Source of the DNA: Desulfosporosinus sp. OT
GTDB lineage: Bacteria; Bacillota; Desulfitobacteriia; Desulfitobacteriales; Desulfitobacteriaceae
NCBI RefSeq assembly: GCF_000224515.1
Contig: NZ_AGAF01000263.1
Span: 24,372 to 88,371, forward strand
Direction: 5' to 3'
Length of the DNA stretch: 64,000 nt
The notes beneath the pieces are model-generated. The model ran no database searches and had not been told where the DNA came from. It was given only the letters and a program-made list of their open reading frames with translations. How positions within the stretch are numbered: the first letter of the stretch is position 1; each line of letters begins with the position of its first letter. A program made the translations under genes and the position numbers. Of this stretch, positions 51,523 through 61,350 are shown in pieces.

Positions 51523-53541
51523 TTAGTTGCCGATAATCGCCGGCCGGACATCGATTTTGACATCATAAAGCGTACTACCGGCGGCTCTATCAGTTAGTCG
51601 TTGAGAAGTAAGGGCATTTACAACACGATTCTCAAGCGCATTTTCGTTCCAAAACAGCCCTTCGGTAACTACTACGCCTGGGGGAACGGTTGTCGTTAAT
51701 TTCAGGATAAAATGCACTTCGCCCCGCTCGTTAAAAGCAATCACTTTCTGGCCGTCCTGCAGATTCTTGGTCTCAGCATCTTTGAAATTCATTTGTAAAT
51801 AAGCTGGTTCCTTTTTACGAAGTAAATCGGGGCGCTCATTGAAGGAAGAATTAAGCGAATACAAACTAGGTGCGCTCATCAGATAGAATGGGGCATCATC
51901 ACCGTAAGGCTCAAAATAGCGCGGCAAAGGCTCAGCTTCATGAGGATTGTATAGTTCTATTTTACCTGATGGAGTAAGGAAGGTCGTTTTGTAATTCTCT
52001 GGCAAGGAGAGTTCGACGGGGTGGCCTGCTTGAAGTTGCGCCAAATCAACGCTTTCGAGCCATGCAGTGGGAGGATCAATTAATTGATTAATAACATCGT
52101 CAGTCTTTTGACTAAAGAAAGACTCCTCAAAACCCATAGCTTGGGCAAGTAACTGGAAAACTTCCCAGTTTGATTTTGCTTCGCCTACCGGAGGAATAAC
52201 CGCAGCCGCTCTCTGAATACCGTAATGACCATAGGAACGGTACATATCCGGGTGCTCTAATGAGCTTGTAGCCGGCAAGATAATGTCAGCATAGCGGGCT
52301 GTATCCGTCATAAATCGCTCATGAACGACCGTAAATAGGTCATCTCTCATAAGTCCTCTGATAATCATATTTTGATCAGGAGCTACGACGACTGGGTTAG
52401 AGTGGTACACATACAAACTCATAATCGGCGGTTGCGCTAATTCCGTCAGTGCATAGCCCAGTTGATTCATATTTACAATACGAGTTGGCTTTGGCATGAA
52501 ATCTTCGCGCGTTACCCTAGCTGTGTTAAAGGCCTTACCGGTAGAAATACTGCTCAACAACCCACCTCCCGGCTTGCCCCAGGCTCCAACAAGTGCAGGA
52601 AGACAAGTAATGGTGCGAACGGTCATCGCCCCGTTGCCATAGCGGCACAGACCTGATCCCAAAGAAATAAAAGGCGCGCGGGCCTTGCCGTAACCAGCCG
52701 CCATTTCTTCAAGCAAGCTGATGCTAACCCCAGTAATCTGACTGACTTTATCCGGCGGGTAATCGGCCAAAATCTCCGTTCGCAACTGCTCAAACCCCTG
52801 TACATGCCGATTTATAAACGATAGATCAATCCAGCCCTCACGCACTAAGATGTGCATTATGCCGAGAGCCAAAGCGCCATCACTTCCGGGACGTACTAAC
52901 ACGACCTTATCAGCCATTTGGGCCGTAGGGTTTTCATAAGTGTCAACAAGCCAGACAGTAGCACCTTGTCTTTTAGCTTCTTGGACATAATTCAGCAGAT
53001 GAATGTTCGTTGCTAAAGCATTCGTACCCCACAAGATAATCAAATCGCTATGCTTAACCTCATCAGGGTGTAGCGCTAGGGTCCCTCCCATCACCGACGC
53101 CCAACCGTAACTCTTGGCAGAAGAGCAAATAGTGCGAGCCAATCTTGAAGCACCTAAACGGTGGAAAAAGCCTTCCCCACAGTTGCGCTGAACAATACCC
53201 AGGGTTCCCGCGTAGGAATAGGGCAGGATAGCTTCAGCATCATAGTCAGAAACAATCCCCTTCCACCTATCGGCAATGCCTTGGATCGCCTCATCCCAAG
53301 TAATGGGTTTAAACTGACCTGATCCTTTTTCCCCGACGCGCAGTAGAGGTTGCGTCAGCCTTTGTGGGGAGTGAACTGTTCGCTCATAATGGACCATTTT
53401 GGGGCATAAAGTCCCTCTAGTATAGGGATGTTCCGGATCACCAGTAACCTTGACAGCATGACCATCGACAACTTTAACTAAAAGCCCGCACGTATCTGGA
53501 CAGTCATACGGGCAAACAGATCGTTTCCATTCTGAATTCAT
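51523..53541 (-). CDS. Molybdopterin oxidoreductase, formate dehydrogenase/DMSO reductase superfamily
   Basis: 672 residues. An N-terminal [4Fe-4S] site is made by CPYDCPDTC (C10, C14, C18) and GTLC (C46). The molybdopterin-guanine-dinucleotide-binding parts include YSYAGTLGIVQRNCGEG, ILWGTNALATN and VRPGSDGALALGIMHIL, and the active-site Mo-ligand region is ARTICSSAKSYGW, which probably supplies Cys or Ser. Substrate and partner subunits are unknown; it lacks a twin-arginine signal, so it is cytoplasmic. ATG 53541 is chosen for GGAGG 8 bases upstream; the longer frame lacks one. Confidence 0.87.
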   Translation of the reverse strand: MNSEWKRSVCPYDCPDTCGLLVKVVDGHAVKVTGDPEHPYTRGTLCPKMVHYERTVHSPQRLTQPLLRVGEKGSGQFKPITWDEAIQGIADRWKGIVSDYDAEAILPYSYAGTLGIVQRNCGEGFFHRLGASRLARTICSSAKSYGWASVMGGTLALHPDEVKHSDLIILWGTNALATNIHLLNYVQEAKRQGATVWLVDTYENPTAQMADKVVLVRPGSDGALALGIMHILVREGWIDLSFINRHVQGFEQLRTEILADYPPDKVSQITGVSISLLEEMAAGYGKARAPFISLGSGLCRYGNGAMTVRTITCLPALVGAWGKPGGGLLSSISTGKAFNTARVTREDFMPKPTRIVNMNQLGYALTELAQPPIMSLYVYHSNPVVVAPDQNMIIRGLMRDDLFTVVHERFMTDTARYADIILPATSSLEHPDMYRSYGHYGIQRAAAVIPPVGEAKSNWEVFQLLAQAMGFEESFFSQKTDDVINQLIDPPTAWLESVDLAQLQAGHPVELSLPENYKTTFLTPSGKIELYNPHEAEPLPRYFEPYGDDAPFYLMSAPSLYSLNSSFNERPDLLRKKEPAYLQMNFKDAETKNLQDGQKVIAFNERGEVHFILKLTTTVPPGVVVTEGLFWNENALENRVVNALTSQRLTDRAAGSTLYDVKIDVRPAIIGN

Positions 53542-53753
53542 GAGACAACCTCCTACTATATATGCAATTACAACTTCAAGAACTTCGATAGCAACAGTTT
53601 CCTTCATTATACACTGCTTTGCCTAGACGCTAAACATCAAAAAACACTTTGCTTAATGTTTCATGAAAAACCATAAGGAATAGCACTATTGATAGAGAGC
53701 CATTGGCTAAAAGCTGACTGATGAAAGATAGGATTTCTTTGAGACATGTTTCC

Positions 53754-53762
53754 TGCTATAAT
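53754..53762 (+). promoter_or_regulatory. Extended -10 promoter for the 57-residue protein gene
   Basis: TGCTATAAT, a perfect TATAAT with the TG extension, 44 bases before the start codon. Confidence 0.5.
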
Positions 53763-53806
53763 GTTAGGCAGACTAAGAGGCCAATAAATCATGGAGGATT
53801 GATCAA

Positions 53807-53980
53807 ATGAAAGTTTTAGCTCAACTTAAGGGAGAAGACACTTGGCAGGAAATTACATTAGAAGAGTGTTTATTGAAGACAGAAGAAGCAGGATTCTATA
53901 CACCAGGAACAGTTGAACAATTATTAGAAAATGGTTCAGCAGTAGATACACCTTGGTCAATTTTCAAGAAAGCAATTTAA
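53807..53980 (+). CDS. Small protein of 57 residues, unknown function
   Basis: ATG with GGAGG 9 bases upstream, an extended -10 promoter before it, and terminator-like hairpins after it. The product is hydrophilic and acidic (KVLAQLKGEDTWQEITLEE...VDTPWSIFKKAI). No signal peptide, membrane segment or known motif. The full set of gene signals makes it a likely real small gene. Confidence 0.65.
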   Translation: MKVLAQLKGEDTWQEITLEECLLKTEEAGFYTPGTVEQLLENGSAVDTPWSIFKKAI

Positions 53981-54079
53981 CAAGTCTGAGACTCGATGTT
54001 AAATAACAAACATCGGGCCTCTTTGGCTCCGAGAGACGCAGGATGTCACAAGAAGCATTGAATATTTTGTAAACGTGCG

Positions 54080-54109
54080 AAAAACCGTCCCACAGCAAGG
54101 ACGGTTTTT
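54080..54109 (+). terminator. Intrinsic terminator after the 57-residue protein gene
   Basis: AAAAACCGTCC pairs perfectly with GGACGGTTTTT around an 8-base loop, followed by a T-containing tail. A weaker GATGTT/AACATC hairpin lies just before it. Confidence 0.85.
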
Positions 54110-54743
54110 CATCTTTTTCATGTAGTTTTTCTTTATCTAAATGAATCTCTGCTATAAGAATACAATAGAGTTATTAATATTTTACGTTGAGTATGTTAAG
54201 AATTCTTCAAGAAATTAGTTTTGACAAGTTTTGGAGTACTCATGTACCCCAAAACTTATACTTTCCGATATATTAAGAAAGAGACCTCCATCGGAGATCT
54301 CATATTTTCCTGATATTAATAAAGTTAATAAAAAAGTACTAGTTCTAGATTTTCAAAAAAAGTACCCTCCGATTATGCTGTCCCGGAGGGACAAAGAGGA
54401 GCATTACATGAAAAAGACTAGGACTATAAGTCCTTCAATTCATTATACAATATTAATTACTACTTTTGTTACGATTGATTCTAGTAAGTATTGGTAATAC
54501 ACAACGGTTTGAACCCCTCATGACTCAAACAGGACGTTTGAGGTTAGAGCGCTGCCCGAAGACACTGTCTTCGCACGTATTAGCCTTCTTGCAGGATGGC
54601 AAAGCGCCATGGATGGCGGGAAGGGACCTTCCAGAAAGTATGGAACGATAAGTTATGCTTTCAGACAATACAGAAAAAGAGCGCTCCTTTTATTAATAAA
54701 ATAAAAGTGAGCACTCACACTAAAATTGCACCTTTAAATCATA
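54110..54743. other. Intergenic region with three hairpins and a short frame
   Basis: About 630 bases. Successive self-complementary stretches: GTTTTGG-A-GTAC...GTAC-C-CCAAAAC at about 54223-54250, GAGACCTCC...GGAGATCTC at about 54281-54301 and CCCTCCG...CGGAGGG near 54366-54392. After the third, AGAGGAG and an ATG at 54410 open a 29-residue frame (MKKTRTISPSIHY...). A GC-richer stretch follows (54530-54650). No family or known RNA is recognised. It may be a decayed element. Confidence 0.4.
54674..54716 (-). terminator. Intrinsic terminator of the lctBCD-like operon
   Basis: On the minus strand GAGTGCTC pairs with GAGCGCTC (one G-T pair) and inside it CTTTTATT with AATAAAAG, giving a long stem followed by TTTTTC. 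Confidence 0.9.
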
Positions 54744-56144
54744 TTACTCGCAAACTTTTCCTGGATTTAGTATATTTTTAGGATCAAATGCCAATTTTAT
54801 ATTTTTCATTAGCCCTACGTATTCAGGTCCGTATTGCTCTAACATATACTCTTTTTTTGCAAACCCAATACCGTGTTCTCCGGACACTAATCCCCGTAGT
54901 TCCACAGATTTACTATACATTGCTTCAAAAACTTCAGCCAGCTTCTTTTTCCAGGCCTCTTCGGAAAGATCATCCTTTAATACATAGACGTGTAGATTAC
55001 CATCACCTGCATGCCCAAAGCTTCTTATTCGTACATCAAACTGCTTTTGCAGAACATCGGTATATTTAATAAATTCGGCCACTTTATTTCTTGGAACAAC
55101 AACATCACATTCATCCATCTCAGTTGTTGTAGCTTTCACTGCTTCGAGGAAAGCACCTCTTGCTGACCAAACAGCTTCTTTTCGTTCATCGGTATCAATG
55201 ATAAAGACGTCGAGTGCACCTTCTTCAAGGCAGATATTAGCCACATTCTCGTAATCTTTTTCTATATCTTCTGTGCTGTTGCCATCAAACGTTAACAACA
55301 GATAGGCATCTGAAGAATTGTCAGGGAATTTTTTGCCCAGAAATTCTTCAGCAGCAAGAATAACTTCTCTTTGCATAAATTCTATAGCAGTTGGTGTGGC
55401 CTTAGATTTAATAATCTTGGGCACGGTACTTATCGCCATATCAAGATTTGGAAAAGGTATTAATAATGATATCGCTTTCTTGGGCAGTGGTATAAGCTTC
55501 AATATTGCTTTCGTTATAATACCCAACGTTCCTTCTGATCCGCAGATTAAATCTTTTATGCTGTATCCGGAAGAGTTTTTAACCACTTTCCCTCCAACAT
55601 TAATGACTTCTCCGTTAGGAAGAACGACTTCGAGCCCTCTAATATAGTCTCTTGTAACTCCATACTTAACAGCTCTCATACCGCCCGCGTTAGTATTGAT
55701 GTTGCCCGCGATTGTCGCCGATTTTTCACCTGGATCGGGTGGATAAAATAAATCGTATTCTTCAACATATTTACCGATTTCCATTAAAAGCACACCCGGC
55801 TCAAGGGTTAACGTTAAGTTTTCTTCATCAATTTCGAGTATTTTGTTCATCCCGCACATGTTCATCATAATTCCACCGAAAATCGGAACAGATGCCCCCA
55901 CAAGACCTGTTCCCGACCCTCTTGCCACAACTGGAATTGTATTCTCATAGGCATATTTCATTATTTTGGACACTTCATCTGTTGAAAGAACTTCAACTAA
56001 GACATCAGGCATTCTACTGATTCCACCCAATTCATCATGGCTGAAATCTTCACTAATGGACTCTCCCGTAAAAACTCTATCTTCCCCTAGAACCGACACT
56101 AAGAACTCAATATCATTAGCATCAAGCGTTTTATAATCGTTCAT
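54744..56144 (-). CDS. lctD: FAD-linked lactate dehydrogenase subunit (LctD/GlcD-like)
   Basis: 466 residues of the FAD-binding_4 plus FAD-oxidase_C type. The FAD site reads [40 protein letters not shown], and the C-terminal catalytic part [18 protein letters not shown] and [18 protein letters not shown]. It oxidises a 2-hydroxyacid, most likely D- or L-lactate, to pyruvate. It is the third gene after the Etf beta- and alpha-like genes (143 bases after the latter), the gene order of the bifurcating lactate dehydrogenase of acetogens. A plain glycolate oxidase is the alternative, but the Etf partners argue against it. Confidence 0.88.
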   Translation of the reverse strand: MNDYKTLDANDIEFLVSVLGEDRVFTGESISEDFSHDELGGISRMPDVLVEVLSTDEVSKIMKYAYENTIPVVARGSGTGLVGASVPIFGGIMMNMCGMNKILEIDEENLTLTLEPGVLLMEIGKYVEEYDLFYPPDPGEKSATIAGNINTNAGGMRAVKYGVTRDYIRGLEVVLPNGEVINVGGKVVKNSSGYSIKDLICGSEGTLGIITKAILKLIPLPKKAISLLIPFPNLDMAISTVPKIIKSKATPTAIEFMQREVILAAEEFLGKKFPDNSSDAYLLLTFDGNSTEDIEKDYENVANICLEEGALDVFIIDTDERKEAVWSARGAFLEAVKATTTEMDECDVVVPRNKVAEFIKYTDVLQKQFDVRIRSFGHAGDGNLHVYVLKDDLSEEAWKKKLAEVFEAMYSKSVELRGLVSGEHGIGFAKKEYMLEQYGPEYVGLMKNIKLAFDPKNILNPGKVCE

Positions 56145-56287
56145 GAAATTACCTCCACGTTTTCTTAATTTATCCGCTGACTAATCGCCATGAAGTCCCA
56201 ACCTCGAACTACAAGTGGCGCTCTTCGAAAATATAGCCCCCTGGATAAGTTCAGTTAAACTTCCGATGGAGTTTCAAACTCCACTAG

Positions 56288-57496
56288 TTATCGAGCACAA
56301 GCCTCAGCTCTTGAGTTTTTAATATCTTCAATTAATTGAGGAACGATATCGTAGATATCTCCAACAATTCCATAATGAGCTACATTAAAAATCGAAGCAT
56401 TGGGGTCTTTATTAATCGCAAATATGCGCTCTGAGCTGTTCATTCCAGCAGAAAACTGAACTGCACCTGAAATGCCGAGAGTAATGATTAGCTTTGGCTT
56501 AACCGTTCTACCGGATAGACCGATTTGCTTCTTAGCATTAATCCAACCCGACTCAACAAGGGGCCTTGTTCCAGCTATTTGAGCGTCTAGAAGATTGGCT
56601 AATTCTTCAACCATGGCCATATCCTTTTCAGACTTTAGGGCCCTTCCCACAGCAACTATGACTTCTGCGTCAGAGATATTTTCTTCAATTTCTTTTTTTG
56701 TAACTTTTAAAACTTCAATATTAGACGTCAATCTTGCTTTGTCCAGTTCACATACAGTAATCTGTCCACTTGGCTCGCATTGTTTTTCCGGAGCATTCAT
56801 AACCTTATATCTTACCGTTGCCATTTGAGGTCTTGTGTTAGGACAAACAATTTGAGCCATGATATTACCCCCGAAGGCAGGTCTTATCTGAACAAGGTCT
56901 GAATCTTCTTTCATTTCCAACACTGTACAGTCTGCTGTTAAACCCGTTCTAAACCTTGCAGCTACTCTTGGGGCCAGTGATCGGCCAATGGTTGTCGCTC
57001 CAACCAGTAAGGAAGATGGTTTTATCTTATTAACGAAGTCTTCAAAAGCTGCTGTATAAGGCTCTATTCTGAAGTGGTTTAATTCTTCATAATCGTAAAC
57101 AAAAACTTCGTCCACTCCATAATAAAGTAATTCTTTGGCCTTATCCGTAATATTGTGTCCAATAAATACGCAGTAAACAGGAAAATTAACCACTGCAGCA
57201 AGTTCTTTTGCTTTTCCAATGAGTTCCATGGTCACGGGATGGATTTCCCCTTCAACATGGTCAACATAGACCCCGATGCCACTCCACGCACTCTTATCTA
57301 CCTTAGCAACCTCTTCTTCAACAAATTCCATGACACCTTTTGGTCCCTTTTTAACGCATATCTTGCACATTTTACAACCAGCGTTAATTTCAATAATCCC
57401 GTTATTATTTTCAATAGCATCGAATGGACAGACATCAATTAATTCTTGAATATTCGACTCATTAACTTTATCTTGGTGACAAATTAGCTTGCTCAT
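56288..57496 (-). CDS. lctC: Electron transfer flavoprotein alpha subunit with N-terminal ferredoxin domain (LctC-like)
   Basis: 402 residues. An N-terminal ferredoxin-like region has Cys23 (VCPFDAI) and CKMCKIC (C41, C44, C47), enough for one [4Fe-4S] cluster; the fourth Cys of the second motif is Gly, as usual for this subfamily. Then follows ETF-alpha with VLEMKEDSDLVQIRPAFGGN and the C-terminal FAD site (GRALKSEKD, GLSGRTVKPKLIITLGISGA, SERIFAINKDPNASIFNVA). The subunit passes electrons from the flavin to ferredoxin or the dehydrogenase. It begins 19 bases after etfB. Confidence 0.92.
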   Translation of the reverse strand: MSKLICHQDKVNESNIQELIDVCPFDAIENNNGIIEINAGCKMCKICVKKGPKGVMEFVEEEVAKVDKSAWSGIGVYVDHVEGEIHPVTMELIGKAKELAAVVNFPVYCVFIGHNITDKAKELLYYGVDEVFVYDYEELNHFRIEPYTAAFEDFVNKIKPSSLLVGATTIGRSLAPRVAARFRTGLTADCTVLEMKEDSDLVQIRPAFGGNIMAQIVCPNTRPQMATVRYKVMNAPEKQCEPSGQITVCELDKARLTSNIEVLKVTKKEIEENISDAEVIVAVGRALKSEKDMAMVEELANLLDAQIAGTRPLVESGWINAKKQIGLSGRTVKPKLIITLGISGAVQFSAGMNSSERIFAINKDPNASIFNVAHYGIVGDIYDIVPQLIEDIKNSRAEACAR

Positions 57497-57514
57497 CTAT
57501 AAACCTCCGTTTCT

Positions 57515-58303
57515 TTATACAAACTTTAGTTGTTTTAGTTTCTCAGCTATTTTAAAACTGAGCTGTGCCCCAGTACCTGTCCATGTCTCTCTATCGTTAT
57601 TAGCAGAGGGTGGAAAGATCCTCTCTACTTGTGTTGGTGAACCTGTAAGTCCATATCTCTTTTCATCTTTATCTTCAAAATCATTTAATGATATAATTTT
57701 AATATCTCGATCTTTAGTACTTATTTTTTTTCTATAGGATGGAAGTCTCGGTTGAAATATATCTTTTTCTACGGTTAATAGACATGGGAATTGAATTTCA
57801 GCTATTTCAAGTGTGTTTGGCATGTCCATTTCTACAACAACAGATTTTTCTTTTATTTCAATTATTTTTAAAACATTCGCTATATGTGGTATTTCGAGAT
57901 ATTCAGCCATCTCCGGGCCGACTTGCGCGGTATCACCGTCAGTCGTCTGTTTGCCACAAAGGATCAGATCAAAATCACCCATCTTACGAACCCCTTGAGA
58001 AATGGTATAAGATGTAGCAAGAACGTCTGCTCCTGCAAATTTTCGATCGGATACCAAAGCGCCTTCGTCAGCACCCATCATAAATGCTTCTTTGATAACA
58101 TCTTTTGCTTGAGGTGGTCCCATGCTTATAACTTTGATCGTTCCACCTTCTTGTTCTTTAATTCTCAAAGCTGTTTCAATAGCAAACAGATCATAAGGAT
58201 TCATTTTTGAATCGACACCGTCTCTTTTTAAAACACCTGTTATTGGATCAACTTCAATTTTCGTAGTTCCAGGAACTTGCTTAATACAAACTAATATTTC
58301 CAT
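57515..58303 (-). CDS. lctB: Electron transfer flavoprotein beta subunit (LctB-like)
   Basis: 262 residues of the ETF beta family: [59 protein letters not shown] and [20 protein letters not shown]. In bifurcating complexes the beta subunit carries the flavin from which one electron goes to ferredoxin and one to the other flavin. It is the first gene of the operon etfB-etfA-lctD, with AGGAGG before the ATG. Promoter elements upstream are not clear. Confidence 0.92.
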   Translation of the reverse strand: MEILVCIKQVPGTTKIEVDPITGVLKRDGVDSKMNPYDLFAIETALRIKEQEGGTIKVISMGPPQAKDVIKEAFMMGADEGALVSDRKFAGADVLATSYTISQGVRKMGDFDLILCGKQTTDGDTAQVGPEMAEYLEIPHIANVLKIIEIKEKSVVVEMDMPNTLEIAEIQFPCLLTVEKDIFQPRLPSYRKKISTKDRDIKIISLNDFEDKDEKRYGLTGSPTQVERIFPPSANNDRETWTGTGAQLSFKIAEKLKQLKFV

Positions 58304-58689
58304 GACTTAACCTCCTAGTTATATAGTAGTTTTATTAAAAAAGATCACGCAAACTTTTAATTGGTTTTAAAAAATTAGCGAATAGTTCAAGGTGTTGGTC
58401 TGACCACCTGACCATTTCCATAATAACATAAGATTCATACTTATACAAAAGAAATATATTGTCAATCTTTACTCAACAATCCATTGCTTTTCCTAAGAAT
58501 CAATCAAATTCACAAACACTCATAAATACAATAAAAGAAGAGCCCTTTTAGGCTCTTTAGTAGAAATATTTAAATCAGGTAGCCATGTCAACTCAATGGT
58601 TGCTCTCTGATTAAGGAGACAGTACAAGACGCAAATATAGTACCTTACATGCCTAAATTATGTTATACTAATCTAAGGAGGTACCGAAA
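58304..58689. other. Intergenic region, divergent promoters
   Basis: About 385 bases. Short stem AAGAGCC-N6-GGCTCTT at about 58538-58558 with T and A flanks. AT-rich otherwise; no known regulator site is recognised. Confidence 0.45.
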
Positions 58690-59202
58690 ATGATTAGACA
58701 AGCAGTAGCAAATGATTTATGCGAAATTCTAGAAATTTATAACGATGCTATCTTAAATACTACAGCAATATACACCTATAACGTTCAGACGCTTGAGGAG
58801 AGAACGTTATGGTTTAATAAAAAGAATGAGGATGGAATCCCCGTTCTTGTTTTTGAAGACAATAATAAGGTTATTGGGTTTGCAACGTATGGCCCTTTTA
58901 GAGCCTGGCCAGCTTATAAATATACAATAGAACATTCAGTTTATGTACATCATGGATATAAGCGCCGTGGAATTGGTACTGCACTCGTAAAAGAAATAAT
59001 GAGAATTGCTGATGAAAGAAAGTTTGCCACATTAGTTGCGGGCATTGATGCATTTAATCAAACTAGCCTTAAAATGCATGAAAAATTAGGCTTTGAATAC
59101 TCCGGCACCATAAAAAATGCGGGCTTCAAGTTTGGTAAATGGCTTGATTTAGCATTTTATCAGTTAAATCTCTCAGGCCCTGAAAATCCGATTGATGGCT
59201 AG
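58690..59202 (+). CDS. GNAT acetyltransferase, phosphinothricin N-acetyltransferase-like (PAT family)
   Basis: 170 residues. Typical PAT pattern: IRQAVANDLCEILEIYNDAI, IGFATYGPFRAWPAYKYTIEHSVYV, the acetyl-CoA loop GYKRRGIGTALVKEI, then IDAFNQTSLKMHEKLGFEYSG. Such enzymes acetylate L-methionine sulfoximine-type or related amino-acid analogues. GGAGG before ATG. Monocistronic. Confidence 0.87.
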   Translation: MIRQAVANDLCEILEIYNDAILNTTAIYTYNVQTLEERTLWFNKKNEDGIPVLVFEDNNKVIGFATYGPFRAWPAYKYTIEHSVYVHHGYKRRGIGTALVKEIMRIADERKFATLVAGIDAFNQTSLKMHEKLGFEYSGTIKNAGFKFGKWLDLAFYQLNLSGPENPIDG

Positions 59203-59289
59203 TTAAATTCAATAAATTTTTTTTGTCATTTTATGAAAAACAAAAATCCCGCCTAAACGGGTAAGTACGAGAATAAGTGTTAAGTACAG

Positions 59290-61071
59290 TTATGCTAAGA
59301 CTGGAAATATTGTATAAAAGACAGTCCCGTAATTTCCTGTTTTGAATTCAAAAATAGCGTTATGCCTTTGGGCGATACCCATTGAAATCGCTAGTCCAAG
59401 GCCCGTTCCGGTTTCTTTAGTTGTGAAAAATGGCGTACCAATTTTCTCTTGTACGTCCTGAGGTATTCCTGTGCCGTGGTCAGCAATAGCTAATACTACT
59501 TTATCCTCTTTTAAATAGGTGCTGATGATAACACTGTCTTGCTCCGGCGTGACCTCCAAAGCATTACGTACAAGGTTTAAAATCAGTTGTTTTATTTCAT
59601 TTTCGTTGATCATGATATCTGGTAGGCTATTGAGATCAAAAACAACCTCTTTATTGTTATTAAAAGCATCCGCTTGGAGCATGGGAAAAACTTTATTGAT
59701 AACCTCATTGAGGTTTTTAGGTCTAATATTATCTAGGTTTGCTTTTGCTAGAGATAGGAAATCCGTAATTATTTCATTGGCACGGTCAATCTCTGAGACC
59801 ATCAAATCCATATACTCTTTGTCTTGTTCGTATTTAGCTTTTGAGCCAAACATTTGCAGAAATCCCTTGACAGTCGTGAGCGGATTTCTTATCTCATGAC
59901 TAATGCCCGCTGCTAACTGACCTATAAGATTAAGTTTTTCTAAACGAGCAAATTCTAGCTGTTGTCGTTTTAGTACTGTTATATCTCTAAAGAAAACTGT
60001 TAATCCTTCATCAAACGGGTAAGCGTGATATTCGTAGAATTGATCAGAATTAATAAACCCTTCTGTTTCCCAATGAATGGATTTTCCTTGAGACATCGCT
60101 TCTTGCAGTTTAGCATAAGTCAACGAACCTACTATTTTAGGGAATATTTCCAATATTGATTTTCCTATTAGTTCTGTTTTATCACCCAAAACAAGTTTTT
60201 GTGTTTCGTTGTTAACGAACGTAAACTGCCATTCGCGATCTATTGCATAAAAACCATCTGAAATTCCCTCCATAATATTTTTTATCTGATGTTTTGATGA
60301 TTCTAATTCTAAATTGACCCGCTTTAAACCATCTGTGAAACAGCTGATTTTATGTAAGATAGGTCTTAATTCAGGCAATTTAATTAGTATCTGCTCTTTT
60401 TGTTCGTCATTATTATTAATTATCATCTTACAAAATTCATCTAAGTACAGTTCAATCTGTTTAATATGCTTTCTAATAAAGAGCAATATTAAGACTGATA
60501 GACTTAAAACCAATATTATCATTACACTCCATTCGTAGTAAGATAATATCATATACTCTTCATTTTTCGAATAGGCCCAAACATAACCTACTACTTTCCC
60601 CTTATTATAAATTGGCATATTGACCCGAGTAATCTTATTATTGCTATCAAATTTGTTTATAGATCCATCGGTAGATTGAATCTCATCATATGAGATATAT
60701 GTATTATTTTGATTTTTAACGATGAAATCCAAATCAACATCATAATAGCCAACAAAACTGTCGTTATTGTTACTCTGATTAATTATTGGCTGTACAATAC
60801 TTTCTATTTCTAATTTCTTTTGACCATTTGTTAGATTCTTATCTTCTTTCAATTTTTCAATTGATAAAAGATGCGATTGGATTATAGATTGTGCATTTGA
60901 GACATTTAGTAATAAATTAAGGTTAAATTTTAAGGATTGCTTTTCCCAAAAGCTTTGCCCGTAGAGAAAAACAAAAATAATAAGAAAAATAAAAATGCTT
61001 AATATGACTTTAAATAAAGTCAGTTGAATTATAGATTGTTTATTCAGGATATTTCTTATATTAGGAACCAT
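59290..61071 (-). CDS. PAS-domain sensor histidine kinase downstream of agrD
   Basis: 593 residues: membrane segment (about 15-38), external sensor domain (about 40-175), membrane segment (about 178-200), PAS (about 260-370), HisKA with SHEIRNPLTTVKGFLQMF and HATPase_c with NLVRNALE, ADHGTGI and GTGLGLAI. The SHEIRNPLTxVKGF box is of the KinA-E/Spo0F-phosphorylating type, so a sporulation or transition-state kinase is likely. It is not an AgrC (no HPK10-type kinase and only two membrane segments). Between it and agrD lies a terminator, but its gene is on the same strand and may be partly coexpressed. ATG has GGAGG 7 bases upstream. Confidence 0.85.
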   Translation of the reverse strand: MVPNIRNILNKQSIIQLTLFKVILSIFIFLIIFVFLYGQSFWEKQSLKFNLNLLLNVSNAQSIIQSHLLSIEKLKEDKNLTNGQKKLEIESIVQPIINQSNNNDSFVGYYDVDLDFIVKNQNNTYISYDEIQSTDGSINKFDSNNKITRVNMPIYNKGKVVGYVWAYSKNEEYMILSYYEWSVMIILVLSLSVLILLFIRKHIKQIELYLDEFCKMIINNNDEQKEQILIKLPELRPILHKISCFTDGLKRVNLELESSKHQIKNIMEGISDGFYAIDREWQFTFVNNETQKLVLGDKTELIGKSILEIFPKIVGSLTYAKLQEAMSQGKSIHWETEGFINSDQFYEYHAYPFDEGLTVFFRDITVLKRQQLEFARLEKLNLIGQLAAGISHEIRNPLTTVKGFLQMFGSKAKYEQDKEYMDLMVSEIDRANEIITDFLSLAKANLDNIRPKNLNEVINKVFPMLQADAFNNNKEVVFDLNSLPDIMINENEIKQLILNLVRNALEVTPEQDSVIISTYLKEDKVVLAIADHGTGIPQDVQEKIGTPFFTTKETGTGLGLAISMGIAQRHNAIFEFKTGNYGTVFYTIFPVLA

Positions 61072-61145
61072 CTACTATCCTCCAACTTTCCAATATGGAA
61101 ATATCGCCTGACTCAACTCAATTAGGCATCTCAAAAACATCTTTG

Positions 61146-61181
61146 AAATATAAAAGCTGGGCCATCCCCAGCTTTATATTT
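61146..61181 (-). terminator. Intrinsic terminator after agrD
   Basis: The left arm AAATATAAAAGCTGGG pairs with the right arm CCCAGCTTTATATTT (one-base bulge) around a short loop. On the minus strand it lies about 30 bases past the agrD stop codon. Confidence 0.75.
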
Positions 61182-61212
61182 GGCCAGATATGTTACCCGA
61201 CTGGTAACTTAG

Positions 61213-61335
61213 TTATTTTAACAGAGTTTTTGGGGTTTTAGGTTGATATAACCAACCTCCACATGCAAATACCGATGTTGCACTAGCTAGGAGCATTAGT
61301 ATTGACGCGATTGTAGCATAACAATATTTTTTCAA
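61213..61335 (-). CDS. agrD: AgrD-like cyclic peptide precursor, 40 residues
   Basis: Encoded right after agrB, TTG start with AGGAGG 10 bases upstream. The residues form an N-terminal amphipathic leader (MKKYCYATIASILMLLASA), then TSVFA, the core CGGWLYQPKTPKTLLK, and the stop. The conserved YQP.P..L tail marks the Clostridia-type cyclic lactone/thiolactone autoinducer family, in which Cys25 would close a thiolactone ring after AgrB cleavage. With the core Cys followed by GGWLY the expected ring is CGGWLY or similar. It is too short for default gene calling. Confidence 0.9.
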   Translation of the reverse strand: MKKYCYATIASILMLLASATSVFACGGWLYQPKTPKTLLK

Positions 61336-61350
61336 TGTCTAAACACCTCC

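Noticed and set aside
54466-54651. Open frame of 61 residues in the hairpin-rich intergenic region
   Set aside because: No ribosome binding site at its start and no recognisable motif; composition is not convincing.
59290-61071. Calling the PAS histidine kinase an AgrC
   Set aside because: It has two membrane segments, a PAS domain and a HisKA-type SHEIRNP box; AgrC has a polytopic sensor and a GHKL kinase of another type.
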